64,000 bases of DNA from the NCBI GenBank assembly GCA_917880885.1, contig OU862917.1, positions 27,578,104 to 27,642,103 on the forward strand, written 5' to 3'. Source of the stretch: Limnephilus marmoratus (taxonomy: Eukaryota; Arthropoda; Insecta; Trichoptera; Limnephilidae). The notes beneath the pieces were generated by a model that was not told the DNA's origin, searched no databases, and worked only from the letters and a program-made list of their open reading frames with translations. The position numbers and the translations under genes are program-made. This document shows positions 23,935 to 34,499 of this stretch, piece by piece. Positions within the stretch are counted from its first letter, which is position 1; every line of letters starts with the position of its first letter.

Positions 23935-24678
23935 GGGGGGAAATACATGTAGATGACTCAAGAAAAGGTTTTTTTCAAATTTATTTCATAAATTGTTAGT
24001 AGGTATAACTATTTAAGAATATGTTCCCAAAGTTTAATATAAAAATTGCAATTCGTTCCGGTGTTATAAGTGTGTTTAAGTGAGCTTCCCCCCTTGTGTT
24101 GAACCGCGTGGTAAACTTGAAACGCGTTTTTTTTTCGAAACGACTTTTTTTGAATTTGTGTGCTTTGAAATTTTTTAACCAATCATTTTAAAAATTTGCA
24201 TACTTATACCTTATTTATATAATTACAATTTCGCACTATGGAACCTAAATTCGTAGTAATAGAGTCCAAAGTATTTCTTAATTGCAAAAAAAAACAAAAA
24301 AAAAACGGTAAAAAAATTAAGGTTTTCTATTTACACGTGTAAAAAAAATATTTTTTTTCGGGAAAAGTTAGGTTTAAATAGAAGAGACGAAGAGACACAT
24401 GATCTTAAATTAAATTCAAAACCCTATTGATTTATGATAAAAACTGTGGCCTCCAGAATGCACACAAATAGCTACGTTGTGAGTAGGTAACATTATTTGA
24501 TGGGTAGCAGCTGATAATTTTCATATCTTCAGAGGAAATGCTTCAAAAATTCACAATATTTTCTTAAATAGATGTATAACATGACCTGAAAGTTTCAATA
24601 AATTATATACATTTCTTCCATGTAAAAAAAAATCATGAAAATCATTTTAAAAAACCTAGTCCTAATGTATTTCCCCCC
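23935..24678. mobile_element. piggyBac-like MITE, TTAA target duplication
   Basis: The ends GGGGGGAAATACAT and ATGTATTTCCCCCC are perfect 14-bp inverted repeats flanked by TTAA on both sides (23931-23934 and 24679-24682). The 744-bp interior is AT-rich and has no coding capacity. It is nested inside the long-arm element. Confidence 0.85.
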
Positions 24679-25287
24679 TTAAACGAGGTATAATATACCT
24701 CGAATTTACCTGCGTATATTATAATAATACAAGTAAGAGATAATAATAACATAAGAAAAAAATATAAAATATAATATTCAAAAAACTGTTTCTGAAAAAA
24801 TAAGAAAATACACAGATTTAGGAAATGAGATTAAAAGAATTTGGCATTCTCAAGACTATAAAAATATTACCATTTGTTATTTCGGCTACTGGCATTATAC
24901 CTACAAAGGTTTCTCATTCAAAATTTAGGCTTATTAGATTTGTAAAAGAATTTATATATAAAAATGCAAAAATCAGTAATTTTAAATACATGTAGGATTA
25001 CAAAAGATTTTTTAAATATTTATATAGAGGGATCAGTAGGATTTATAGGTTAAATAATAATAAAATAATATAATAATAATAATCGGGAATACTCCTAGTT
25101 GGGCAGTAAAAAAAAATTAATGAATTATGTATATACATGTATAATCTTGTACTAAATAAACAAACAAATAAATAAATTAGGAATTCCACAGAGCCGAACC
25201 CTCTGATATGAAAATATCTGGAGTCGGTGAATTATTTTCCTATTTGGTCTCTGGTAGGTTAACGTGTTGTTCTTGTATTGTTTTGTA

Positions 25288-25328
25288 TTTATAATACTTA
25301 TATAATTGCACTATATAAGTATTATAAA
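25288..25328. other. Perfect 17-bp hairpin beside a hAT end
   Basis: TTTATAATACTTATATA (25288-25304) is exactly complementary to TATATAAGTATTATAAA (25312-25328), with a 7-nt loop ATTGCAC. It directly precedes the hAT terminus at 25332. It may be a target-site palindrome or a cruciform. No function is assigned. Confidence 0.7.
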
Positions 25329-25331
25329 TAT

Positions 25332-26049
25332 CCGTGGTCGTCAAACTGCGGCCCGCGGCGGATAGTTGTGCGGCCCGCACAAATATCTGACGTTTTCTTT
25401 TCAAATACATATTTTTCAAGTAGGTACAATTATACTATCCGTTTTTTTGCGGCCCGCACAAATATCTGCCGTTTTCTTTTAAAATGTATACTTTTTCATA
25501 TAAAATTATATTACTTATCCGTTTTTTTGAGGCCCGCACAAATATCTGCCGTTTTCTTTGAAAATATATTTTTTTTCATGTACAATTAATTATACTATTT
25601 TTTTTAATAATTAATTACATTGTCGTTTGAGACTTTCAGGGGGGCAGTAGAAGATCCAGAGAGAATTAGAGGGCGTAGAGATGGCACAGTGAAAAATGGT
25701 CTAAAAAAACAAGAAAACACCCCAATCACGTACTAATAAAGCAAAATAAACTTAATACATTGGTTAATTTTTGTTATTGTATTTATTGTAATCATTTTTA
25801 TCACGTGTGTGAAAATTCACACATTTCGATAGTTCGGAAAGTGGAGTATTATTATTATTAAGAATTGACAATACATCATGAACACAAGAAGGAAGGTACT
25901 TAAATACAAAATAATTGCTTTTTTAACTTGCTGCTAAAAAAAAAGGTACAACACCCCCCCCCCCCCCCAGAAATCATAAGTGTGCGGCCCGCGGTGATAC
26001 CTCACATTGTCCTATGTGGCCCCTGACCAGAAAAGTGTGACGACCGCTG
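25332..26049. mobile_element. hAT non-autonomous element, same family as 59422-62949, opposite orientation
   Basis: One end reads CCGTGGTCGTCAAACTGCGG and the other is the complement of CAGCGGTCGTCACACTTTTC. Next to the first end are three to four subterminal repeats of about 78 bp containing GCGGCCCGCACAAATATCTG and CCGTTTTCTTT. The internal words GAAAATTCACACATTTCGAT and TTTCAGGGGGGCAGTAGAAG also match the larger copy. No 8-bp duplication is visible around this copy, so it is old or rearranged. No transposase. Confidence 0.78.
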
Positions 26050-26066
26050 ACTAGATGATCATTTGG

Positions 26067-26266
26067 CAAGGGCGGATCCAGCTTTGGCGCCAGGGGGGGG
26101 TCACATAGCTCCAGGGGGGGGTCACAGAGTCGTGGTCAAGTCACTAGAAGTTATAATTTAATTTTGATAATAATAGATACAAGTAAAAAGTAGGTCCACC
26201 TAGGTCCTAGACCCAGCCCAGGGGGGGGTCATGACCCCATGACCCCCCCCCCTGGATCCGCCCTTG
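26067..26266. mobile_element. 200-bp hAT-type MITE with 8-bp TSD
   Basis: The perfect 15-bp inverted ends CAAGGGCGGATCCAG and CTGGATCCGCCCTTG are flanked by an identical 8-bp duplication TCATTTGG (26059-26066 and 26267-26274). The interior is G/C-run rich (GGGGGGGTCACA motifs). It is too short to code for anything. The 8-bp duplication and CA...TG ends suit the hAT superfamily. Confidence 0.88.
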
Positions 26267-27540
26267 TCATTTGGGAAGTGTGTGAAAGGGTTTAGTTTTT
26301 CCTGTGGGGAAAATTTAACCCGGACATTTAAATCTGGTGCGTAAATAAATGCATCTACTGGGTTCGGAGCCGAGGATCTCAACTGTCACGGGTTAAGGGG
26401 AATGGGGATCGTCAAATAACTAGAAAACCAAGTATATTTTTAGAAGTAGCACATAATCGCCTTCAAATTAGTTACTTACATATATACTGCGGCTAGCCGA
26501 TGCATTTAAATGTAGCATTTCACCCAAATAAAAACCATTTTTAAAAATGTTACGAATACGACAATTAAAAATTCCCAGCTAAATAGCCACTTACCATTCT
26601 CATCTTTTCAGAGTGAAATGAATCTCTTTCAATTCAGTAAGAGGCAATTAAGCACATTTCCCCATACACAAAAAAGTTCGTAAAAGTGTACCAAATTGAT
26701 TTCAAAGCAATCTATTTCGACAAAATTTGAATTGGAAAAAATCCGCCTAGTATCCGCATTAAAAGAAATGCTGTCTTATTTAAATAGGGTTGAAGAACTT
26801 TTGGATATGCATTAACATTAAGAGAAAACCAGAAATATGTCATTTTCAAATCAGATTGTAGACGTATTGACTCTTTTCCACAAAAAATTATAAATGGATT
26901 TCGAAAGATTGTTCTTTTATCTAACATTCGCGTGTGATAAATTTTGAGAAAAAAATTTAATTTTTCGTATAAGGTTATTCCATAGGTCGTTGGCAAATTT
27001 GTTAAATTTTCAAAAAAGATTTTGTATTATACCACACCCATTTCAAATAATATAATCATACAGTAAAATAAATCAATATATTATCTAGCAAACGCATGTT
27101 TTAGAATTTTAATTTTAGTTTCAATAAAATCATTAAAAAATATGAACGTACATGACGTGTTTCTTGACGAAAATTGGTCCATTTGTGTATTTATTTGCGC
27201 ACTTACAAACTAATATATTTCAGATTTTATAGACATTCTTATTAAATTTAGACATTATTGAAAAATGATAAATACGTATAATCAAAAAATAATTACAAAA
27301 AATACATTATTTTAATAGTTTTATCATCACGCCTTTCAGCATTTTTGGATGAAGGTGTAAATTAAAGCTAATTTGAATTGAAATAAATTCAATATTGAGT
27401 TATAATTTAAAAAAGGTGGTACGGAGAATAATTAATCTTTCTCGTTGTAACCGCCCTGCACGATCGTAAGAACAACTTTCGACGAAATGTGGATTTTCGT
27501 CCGCTGGCTGGTTAAACGCTCTTAATATATTTTTAAAATC

Positions 27541-27790
27541 TTTTATGCAACTAGATATTTATTATATACAATTTGGGAAGCGGGTATGGGTAGGTACTGC
27601 CGCCTTGGGGACCATTTATTGGATAACCTACACCCCTGCCATAGGTCACCCCAAGTGGTTCGTTTCGTTTGGTGACTTAGCAGGAGTGCCCGGGTTCACT
27701 GGGTGATGTTTGTCTAGGTCTTGGCGGCCAATCGTTTGTCCACCTACTGCGTGGCGGGCCAGATCGGGAAAAATTGGTTGAGGGAGACCT
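27541..27790 (+). repeat. LINE-A 3' UTR-like fragment
   Basis: It contains CTACACCCCTGCCATAGGTC, CACCCCAAGTGGTTCG and GTGACTTAGCAGGAGTGCCC. These correspond, in inverse orientation, to the LINE-A tail at 39160-39250 (ACCACTTGGGGTGACC, GGCAGAGGTGTTGG). Non-coding, heavily diverged. Confidence 0.55.
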
Positions 27791-27989
27791 AACATAGCCT
27801 TGGATTCTCTTGACTCAACTATAGATATCCAAATGTCATATAACTATGACGCAATGACTATAGAAGTTAGAAAAGTGGCGCAAATCCGAAACAGTGTATT
27901 CTATGAAATTACAATAGTACCTAAACCCAATAAAATTTCAGTCTTCGTGAGTTCGCAAGAAGGTTAATAATTCATTTAAAATAATATAT

Positions 27990-28245
27990 AATATATTTGC
28001 GGCACGTTCCAGAGTGAAAAATACTCTCAGTATCGCCCTAAATTGAAACATTGCTTGAAATGGCTTTAGCCGTGTTTGGTGACCAGATCTGAATAGCCAG
28101 GTACTTCCCCACCTTCCTCCTCCCTATCTCCTTCCCCTCCCCACTAAATTCAGCCTTACAACATACACCAATTGGGGATGCCATAGTCCCACCACTGGCT
28201 CCAGACGGGAGCAGTTGGGGTCTCTTGTGCGGTATTTACTAGAAA
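27990..28245 (+). mobile_element. SINE S1, 5'-truncated copy
   Basis: It shares TTTGCGGCACGTTCCAG, GGTGACCAGATCTGAATAGC, ATTGGGGATGCCATAGTC and GGCTCCAGACGGGAGCAGTT with the other S1 copies. The tRNA-like head is missing, so it cannot be transcribed by pol III. Confidence 0.75.
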
Positions 28246-28437
28246 CCCCTCCCCCCATTAGGATGGCGGATCTTCGGTCCCAACCTAGGTTACACAAGAT
28301 TTTGGCTATTTTTTAGCTCCTTTTCGGGTGACGTTGACATGTCAGACACTACTGTAATGATAGCTTTTTGTTTGACAAGCCCCCAAAGGCCACACAAACT
28401 CCAATAGCTCGGAGAATGGACGGTTACCTCTAGAGTG

Positions 28438-30185
28438 TTTTCTCTTGGGGTAAGAATAACCTCGTCGAATGTAATGTTTCAAAGACCCAATCATGTTTGA
28501 TAACGTCTAAAACGGATCGAAATGAAAATCTAGTCTCCTTCAACGGAAGCAATCTTCCGAATAGGACCTCCATTGATATGCTTGGTGTAACTCTAAGTGA
28601 CCAGCTCAGGTACGGGGGCTCCATCGAAACCAGAGTTAAGTTAGCCTCTCAGAAATTGGGCGTACTGTACAGGGTCCGCAGATACTTTAATCAGAGTGGC
28701 CACAAAAAACTGATTTCAAAATTCCCTGATAATTCAAGGTTTTCCAGGGCAGTTTCTACATTTTTCCATGATAAGTTTAATTTGATATAAGGGAACGTAC
28801 CCATATTACGTGACCTGTTCAGGGGGGGGGTCTTCAAAATACCACGCTTGGTACAAATGAGCGGCGGGGGGCTTAGGTTTTTGGTCACCGGGGGGGGGGG
28901 TGTTTTTAAAAAGTGCAAAAAGGGAATTCCGTCATCTATAGCATAAATTATTTCTTTGCATTACAATAATCTATATAACACAAAATACACTTGTTACAAA
29001 TTTATGATATTTCGCCTGAAGACAATTTGTGAAGAAATGAAAAGACCAGACGAAAATAGAAAAATAAACAAAAAAAACATTAACATTAGAGGAGAGACAA
29101 AAAAAAATCACACGAAACGAGCAACAATACTAGGGAACAGTTTAGATTTAGAATATTAATAATTAAAATAATATACCCTTTGGGTAGAAGAAAAGAAAAG
29201 AAGAAACCATATCTGAACCATAAGCATTCGACTAAAGTTTAGAAAGAGGTTTATTATGTACCTATTTACACGAAGCTATGGTATAAATAGTGATGCAATG
29301 TAATTTTATAAATACTAAAAACCTTAATTTAAATGTTAAAATACCTAAACACACACATACACATCAACTAGATGACATGATTGTGTTGCAAGGGAATTAA
29401 TAAAAATAATAATAAAAAATACCTATCTAGTTTGTCTTTGTCGGCATATCTTTTGTTACACAAGTCGCAAGTAAAAGTAATAAAACACAACTTTGGGATT
29501 TCACAAATCGCAAAATAACGAATATAGTTTTATTTTTGGAATTCCCTGATATTATAAATTTTTTTCGAAATTCCCTGACATTTCCCTGATAATTCCAGGT
29601 TCGGTAAAATTCCCTGATAATTCCAGGTTTTCCAGGTATTCCAGGTCTGTGGCCACCCTGTTAATAGTACACAACTGCTAACCCTGCACAAATCGCAAGT
29701 GCGCTCCAAGGTTGAATTTGGCAGTCACCTCTGGTCTGGAGCTCCAAAATACCTAAAAACAAAAAAAAACCCTTGACACTGTGCAGAAACGGGCGGTCCG
29801 TTTGATAAATTCTCCCATCTTAACAGACAGACTGCAATCTGTAGAGCACAGGCGTCAGGTGGGAATGCTGTCCTTGTTCTACTGGTATTACAATGGAAGA
29901 TGCTCCGGGGAACTAACGTCATTGATCCCCTCGGCACCGGTGCATAGTCGGGAAACACGCCAAACACGCGCCCAACATTTGTTCATGGTTGACATTAGTC
30001 ACATGAGAACGGGTCGTTTCTATGTTCGTTCTTCAGTTCAACGGCTCGGCTGAGGAACAATTTGCCGGCCTCTGTGTTTCCTCCCTCCTACAATATGTTC
30101 ACTCCTTCCTTTCCTCAAAAAGACTATCCACACAGCATCTTCAAAGATGACATAGGCTCTGAGGAAAATAATTTAGTTAATGTAA
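28438..30185 (+). pseudogene. LINE family A: RT C-terminal region, split by a DNA transposon
   Basis: The left part (28438-28691) encodes motifs such as WGKNNLVECNVSKTQSC, MLGVTLSDQLRYGGSIE and YRVRRYF, the region downstream of the RT active site. Translation resumes at 29661 with STQLLTLHKSQVRSKVEFGS, then SHLWSGAPKYL, as in the 14.1-kb copy. The two halves join in frame if the 28692-29660 insert and one copy of TTAAT are removed. Extra A bases at 29760-29771 break the frame, and the ORF has further shifts. The tail has an A-run at 30184-30195. Catalytic RT and endonuclease parts are absent. Confidence 0.82.
28692..29660. mobile_element. DNA transposon inside LINE-A, TTAAT duplication, GTGGCCAC ends
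   Basis: The left end CAGAGTGGCCAC and right end GTGGCCACCCTG are inverted, and repeated words such as TTCCCTGATAATTC and GGTTTTCCAGG lie next to both ends. TTAAT flanks the element on both sides (28687-28691 and 29661-29665), and its excision restores the LINE reading frame. There is no transposase in the 969-bp body, and a long G-run lies at 28810-28905. CAGGGTGGCCAC-type ends with a 5-bp duplication suggest a hAT-like or related cut-and-paste family; because the duplication contains TTAA, a piggyBac-like alternative cannot be excluded. Confidence 0.8.
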
Positions 30186-30950
30186 AAAAAAAAAATCGCT
30201 AAAAGTTAATTCTTTTTACAATAACTCCACATAGGTTTTGAGGAAAACAATTTCTCTCTGGGTATTTTTATGGAAAGAAGTTCAGGGAAAAAAAGGGCGG
30301 GTAGAAATCTGGGGTCAGTGTGTCCAGGAGACTACCGAAGGGCAAGGAGATGATTCCAGAGTCCTGTTGTAGCAATCAAAGTGCACAAAAGATGCACACG
30401 ATGTAAGAGAAGTCTTTCCTGTTTTAATATTTGAAGATGTGTTTTGTTGGTCTTAATCAAGGAAGGCAGACTTCAAGTTAAATATTCTGTGCGCTCCTGG
30501 TTCATACTTATGATTTCCCTTCACACTAGCTTATTATGTGTTGTAGTCAATTCTGTTTTTAGATACTTTTGAAATAAAACGGTTCACAAAGCGTAATATG
30601 AATATGTATCCATAAGTAGAATTGAATCAAAATACAACTGAGGTAGAATTTCTAGCTGTGGTGGTTCGTGAGTTTTCATTAGCGAGAGACATTACTAATA
30701 ATAATAATAATACTTGAATGATTTATATAGGGCGCCCTTTTTAAAAACGCTGTTTTTGTGAAAAATCACCTCAAGGGTGCTGTACAAACTTATAATACAT
30801 TTCTAAAACCTAAAAAAAACTACAAGCTAGACAAACAATTTAAAACAACTTAGGGCTAAAAATTGCATACGCCGGTTCATTGATCACCGATACGAAAATA
30901 TACCTATGTACAATATTTTGACTAATGAACGCGATGCTGCCTAAAAATTA

Positions 30951-31300
30951 ATGAAAACAGGACCATACTTACCTGGGAGGTCGCTTGAAATTAACACTGT
31001 ATATTGTTCATTTAATAGCATCTCAACACATATGAGACTCCTCAGGCTGAGATGGGCTGGGCATGTACAGAGAATGCCGGATACACGCGTCCCAAAAAGA
31101 ATTTTGACTGGACACCCAGGTGGAAAGAGAAAAGTGGGAAGACCCAGACTGAGGTGGGAAGACGAAGTAAGAGGGGATGCAGCACAGCTTCTCCAGGTAC
31201 CAAATTGGAAGTCAGCCGCTGAGGACAGGAGGAGTTGGAGGCGACTGTTGCAGGAGGCCAAAGCTCGATATGGGCTGTAGCGCCATCGAAGAAGAAGATT
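30951..31300 (+). pseudogene. RTE-type LINE, C-terminal fragment
   Basis: An open frame of 109 codons contains MRLLRLRWAGHVQRMPD, RVPKRILTGHPGGKRKVGRP, RLRWEDEV and WRRLLQEAKARYGL. This block is typical of the C-terminal tail of RTE-like and related reverse transcriptases. It ends at a TAG followed by GCGCCATCGAAGAAGAAG. The RT domain is absent here. A second, more decayed copy is at 42940-43178. Confidence 0.8.
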
Positions 31301-31560
31301 GTTCATTTAAAGAAATTTAGAAAGGGTTCGCACGCAGAGGACATAATTGTGAACACATATTATTACACATATGTTATACATACACTAATGTTTTATAGCT
31401 GAAATAAATTTATAATTTTATCAAAATATGAATTTTTGTGTGAAGATTTTGCTAAATTTTTTGTGTGAAGATTTTGCTAAATGCTAATGTGAAAAAATAA
31501 TCGATTTTTCTCCAACAAAAATCGGTTTTATTAAGCGATTTTCATTTTCTAAAAAATCGA

Positions 31561-32260
31561 TTAATTAGTAATTGACAGTTTTTTATTAGCGCTAACGGCA
31601 TTCAGTCCTCTATCAATGGAGTTACCGGCATTTACCCTTCTTTCAATATCTCTATCAGCCTTCCCATTTCTCGTAAACATACTACCCAGATAAACAAACT
31701 CATCCAGCTGCTCCAAGTATTCATCATTCACAACCATGTCGCACACTGTTTTCGTACTCTCTCTTTCAAACACCATGACTTTAGATTTACTTACATTCAT
31801 CATTAACTCATTCTTCATACATACTTCGTTCATCCTAGATACTAGAGACTGTAGATCTTCCATAGAGTTAGAAATCAGCACCGCATCATCAGCATATAAT
31901 AGGCAACATACTTTCAGACTATTCAATTTCGCGCCCAATCCCACATCTTTCAATTCTTGCATACAATTATCCATGTATAGATTGAATAACCATGGTGGCA
32001 TTACGCAGCCTTGCTTAACACCTTTTGTGATGTCAAACCACCCCGTAAAATCACCGTTCACCCTAACACAGCAACGCTTCCCTCGTACAGAGATGCAATT
32101 GCCTGTATGAGATTTGTATTCACTCCATACTTGGACAACACCTTCCATAGCTTTTTCCTGTCGACTCGGTCGTACGCTTTTTGAAAATCTACAAAGGCGC
32201 AGAAAAGTTTCTGGTTTTTCGCCAGAAACTTCTCAGTGAGCATACGCGATTTCTTCACTC
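31561..32260 (-). pseudogene. RTE-type LINE, reverse-transcriptase fragment
   Basis: Two overlapping minus-strand frames (32258 to 32058 and 32148 to 31561) form one RT core. Its motifs are LFCAFVDFQKAYDRVDR, ASLYEGS, a frameshift near 32085, then NGDFTGWFDITKGVKQGCVM, LFNLYMDNCMQEL, the catalytic LLYADDAVLIS and DEFVYLGSMFTRNGK. YADD and the KGVKQGC block place it in the RTE-like group. Endonuclease, upstream RT and the C-terminal tail are missing. AATCGATT-rich sequence flanks it on both sides (31490-31560, 32580-32660), so it may sit inside another element. Confidence 0.85.
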
Positions 32261-33060
32261 GCAGCCCTGCTACGCTTAGTCATTAGTCCGGAATCCGGAG
32301 CGCGAACCTCTATGATGTTTATAAATAAAACATGACATTAACAACATTTCTTTTGTGCTTTAAAAGCAGTGTAGTAGTTGAAGTTTCTAATCAAACTTAT
32401 CACTAGAGGAATGCAACAGAGTCAACAAACAATTTGTAATTTGTGTTGATTATTTAAAAAAAAACCTTTAATTTCAGTTGATTATTTTAAAACTTATAAT
32501 TTCTCTTGAATATTTTTTAATTAATAAAACTGTGATTAAAGGTATTTTACGCATTTATTTTAATTTGACCAATTTGGGGAAAAATCGATTATTTTAACAA
32601 ATTTTCAAGATCAAGATCGATTATTTATAAATCGATTTTTCAAGCTAAGAAAAAGAATCGATTATTTATGTAAAAGTCACATCCCTAGTACCTACCCAAA
32701 TCTTCATACAAAGAAACGAAATATCGAAAAAAAAATGTTTTCAGTCAAAACTAGAACCAGAACAGCCAGGTATTTTTCAATCTTACCACTCTAGCAAACT
32801 AAAAAATGAACAAACCGCAAATGATTACTAGTTATTTCAGATATTTCATACCAAACATGGGAAAATGGATGCGTTTATTGTCTGACAGCAACGTATTATA
32901 CAATGGAACCTATCTCTCATTTTCCTACACTCAATGTTCTGTCTTTTTTACATGGTATTCTGTGAATGTATCTGCCATGTAAAAACAGGATCAGTGTACA
33001 TATTATTGGAAATAAAAAACTAATCAGTATTGATATAAAAACAATATGTTTTTCTGTTTC
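32261..33060. other. No gene recognised; AATCGATT-rich patch
   Basis: AATCGATT and ATCGATTATTT words cluster at 32580-32665 and end with GTCACATCCCTAG, which resembles a hAT terminus in reverse. A matching start was not found. The last 30 bases are the polypyrimidine tract of the acceptor used by the exon at 33065. Confidence 0.4.
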
Positions 33061-33064
33061 ACAG

Positions 33065-33712
33065 ATGGGATTGGTACTTACCCTGGTGACTCAAGTTGCT
33101 CCAAACTATGCGGTGGACTATTCCTACCCTTACAGAAGTGGAACCCCAGGAATTGGATACAATACAGTACCTGACGAAAACCATTACGTCTACCATACCA
33201 AACCACAGTTCAACACCTTTTCCTACAATCCCGAATTTGCATTGCTAAACTCTGGATTTAAAAGGATTAACTTAGGACTTACATCAAACTCATTAGGGCT
33301 TGCGTCGAACAATGTACGAATCGTATCACATAATACGGGTTTGGCGAACAATGCAGGACTTACGCCAACTTATCCTGGATTTACAACATATAATGCTGGA
33401 CTTACATCTCAAAATCAAGGACTGGGAAGTTTTGCACCACATAATCCAGGATTAACTTTAAACTATGGATTTACACCTTATCGCCCTGGGTTCACGCAGT
33501 ATAATTCAGGGCTTTCACCAACAGGGTTGTACAGCTACAAGATTCCATTAGCCAAAGCTCAGACTTCTCCGGTAGCTAGGTATTTGGCATTGCCCTTAGC
33601 TCTGCACAGAAATCAATATTCCCTACCGGGCAGAAGACAAAATTTTAACTATTATTCGCCAACAGTTAAGCCATATACATTTCCAGAGAATGGCCTACAA
33701 TTTTTGAGATGA
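33065..33712 (+). CDS. Main exon of a secreted cuticle-like repetitive protein
   Basis: The exon opens right after a strong splice acceptor, TTTTTCTGTTTCACAG (33049-33064), and encodes 215 residues to a TGA at 33710. It begins MGLVLTLVTQVAPNYA, which would serve as the main part of a signal peptide. The usual very short first exon of insect cuticular genes (M plus a few residues) is probably upstream and not located. The body is rich in Tyr, Gly, Asn, Pro and Leu, with about a dozen loose repeats of the type GLTxxNxGL or PGFTxYNxGL (residues about 75-165). Its end is basic (LPGRRQNFNYY). No Rebers-Riddiford chitin-binding consensus is visible, so it is either a low-complexity cuticular/chorion-like protein or another extracellular structural protein. 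I cannot name the gene. Candidate poly(A) signals are at 33714 and 34012. Confidence 0.65.
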   Translation: MGLVLTLVTQVAPNYAVDYSYPYRSGTPGIGYNTVPDENHYVYHTKPQFNTFSYNPEFALLNSGFKRINLGLTSNSLGLASNNVRIVSHNTGLANNAGLTPTYPGFTTYNAGLTSQNQGLGSFAPHNPGLTLNYGFTPYRPGFTQYNSGLSPTGLYSYKIPLAKAQTSPVARYLALPLALHRNQYSLPGRRQNFNYYSPTVKPYTFPENGLQFLR

Positions 33713-34011
33713 AAATAAATGTCAATTATTATTAATTCAGTATGTACCTATCTATCAGAAACTACACACAGATATGTTTAATTTTATTAATTGGCCAGTT
33801 CTAAAGCAAAAAATAGACAGATAAGTCTATTTTAAGCAGTCGAGTACAGATAACGGGACAAAACTTGTATAATCTAAATTAGTGATAGAATGTGATCCAA
33901 TGTATTGTAGGGTATTAGTAGTCTAGGTTTTTTGAAAAATACTGTCAAGTTTTATGGACTTCAAATATCTTTATTGTTAAAAGTTGTCTATTATTAAAAA
34001 GTAAAATTTGT

Positions 34012-34017
34012 AATAAA
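34012..34017 (+). terminator. Candidate poly(A) signal AATAAA
   Basis: AATAAA lies 300 bp past the stop of the cuticle-like exon and is followed by a TGTT-rich stretch. The AATAAA at 33714 starts one base after the stop codon and would give almost no 3' UTR, so this later site is the better candidate. Confidence 0.45.
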
Positions 34018-34406
34018 GATGACATCTGTTCCTTGTTATGTTGAAATGCTAAAAATTATTAGGCTGGGGTTAGACTCGTAATTAAAATTTACGGATTACA
34101 TAAGATTTTGACAGGTCACTCACAGGAGCGTTTACATATATACGCATCCGACTTGTGGTAATTAATGATCACGGAAGTTCGACCTGTGTAAATGCTCATG
34201 CAACCGTTTATATCTGTAAATTTATTTGTGGTAAGATCAATGACGTTACACACTATATTAGACGAGGGGTAGAAATCTCAAAGTGGGAAGACAATGGCAA
34301 GACAATTGTACCGGTCTCGATATCTAGTACTTTAGTACTTAACTGCTACGCGTCGAGTAAGGTTGCGTCTTACCAGTAAGTAAATTGCATTTTAAAAAGT
34401 GTCAAA

Positions 34407-34490
34407 ATGCCCTCCTGTGTGATGAGAAAATGTTTTAATTACACTGCAAATAATAGTAAAGGCGAATCAATAACATTTCATTTGGAAGTA
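34407..34490 (+). CDS. THAP-like zinc-finger start (first exon candidate)
   Basis: The open frame starts MPSCVMRKCFNYTANNSK and continues GESITFHL. Met-Pro, C-x4-C and the later x-I-T-F-H are the opening of the THAP (C2CH) DNA-binding domain seen in host regulators and in P-element and Kolobok-type transposases. The expected FP, C-x2-H and AVPTIF blocks are not in the same frame, so a donor (GAA^GTACAC near 34491) or decay must follow. No downstream THAP exon was found in the window. It is a partial or relic gene; function cannot be stated. Confidence 0.45.
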
Positions 34491-34499
34491 CACGCAAAT

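Larger units (their letters stand above)
23171..27521. mobile_element. 4.35-kb DNA element with about 700-bp inverted arms and TTAA at both ends
   Basis: The left arm (23171-23878) and right arm (26815-27521) are inverted copies at high identity over about 700 bp. The outermost sequence is GAGTGTTTAACCAGCCAGCG on the left and GAGCGTTTAACCAGCCAGCG on the right. Both ends are bounded by TTAA (23167-23170, 27522-27525), a target used by piggyBac and Kolobok elements. The interior holds no transposase ORF; it carries a piggyBac-like MITE and two hAT elements. It is non-autonomous, and the superfamily is undecided. Confidence 0.82.

Noticed and set aside
26712..26996. 94-codon minus-strand ORF, and its mirror at 23683-23889 (+)
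   Set aside because: Both are the same stretch of the two inverted arms of the 23171-27521 element read in the same relative frame; no domain, and the copies differ by stops and shifts.
30655..30700. Half of a hAT MITE end (GTGGTTCGTGAGTTTTC), similar to 7128-7832
   Set aside because: Only one end is visible and there is no duplication, so no element can be annotated.
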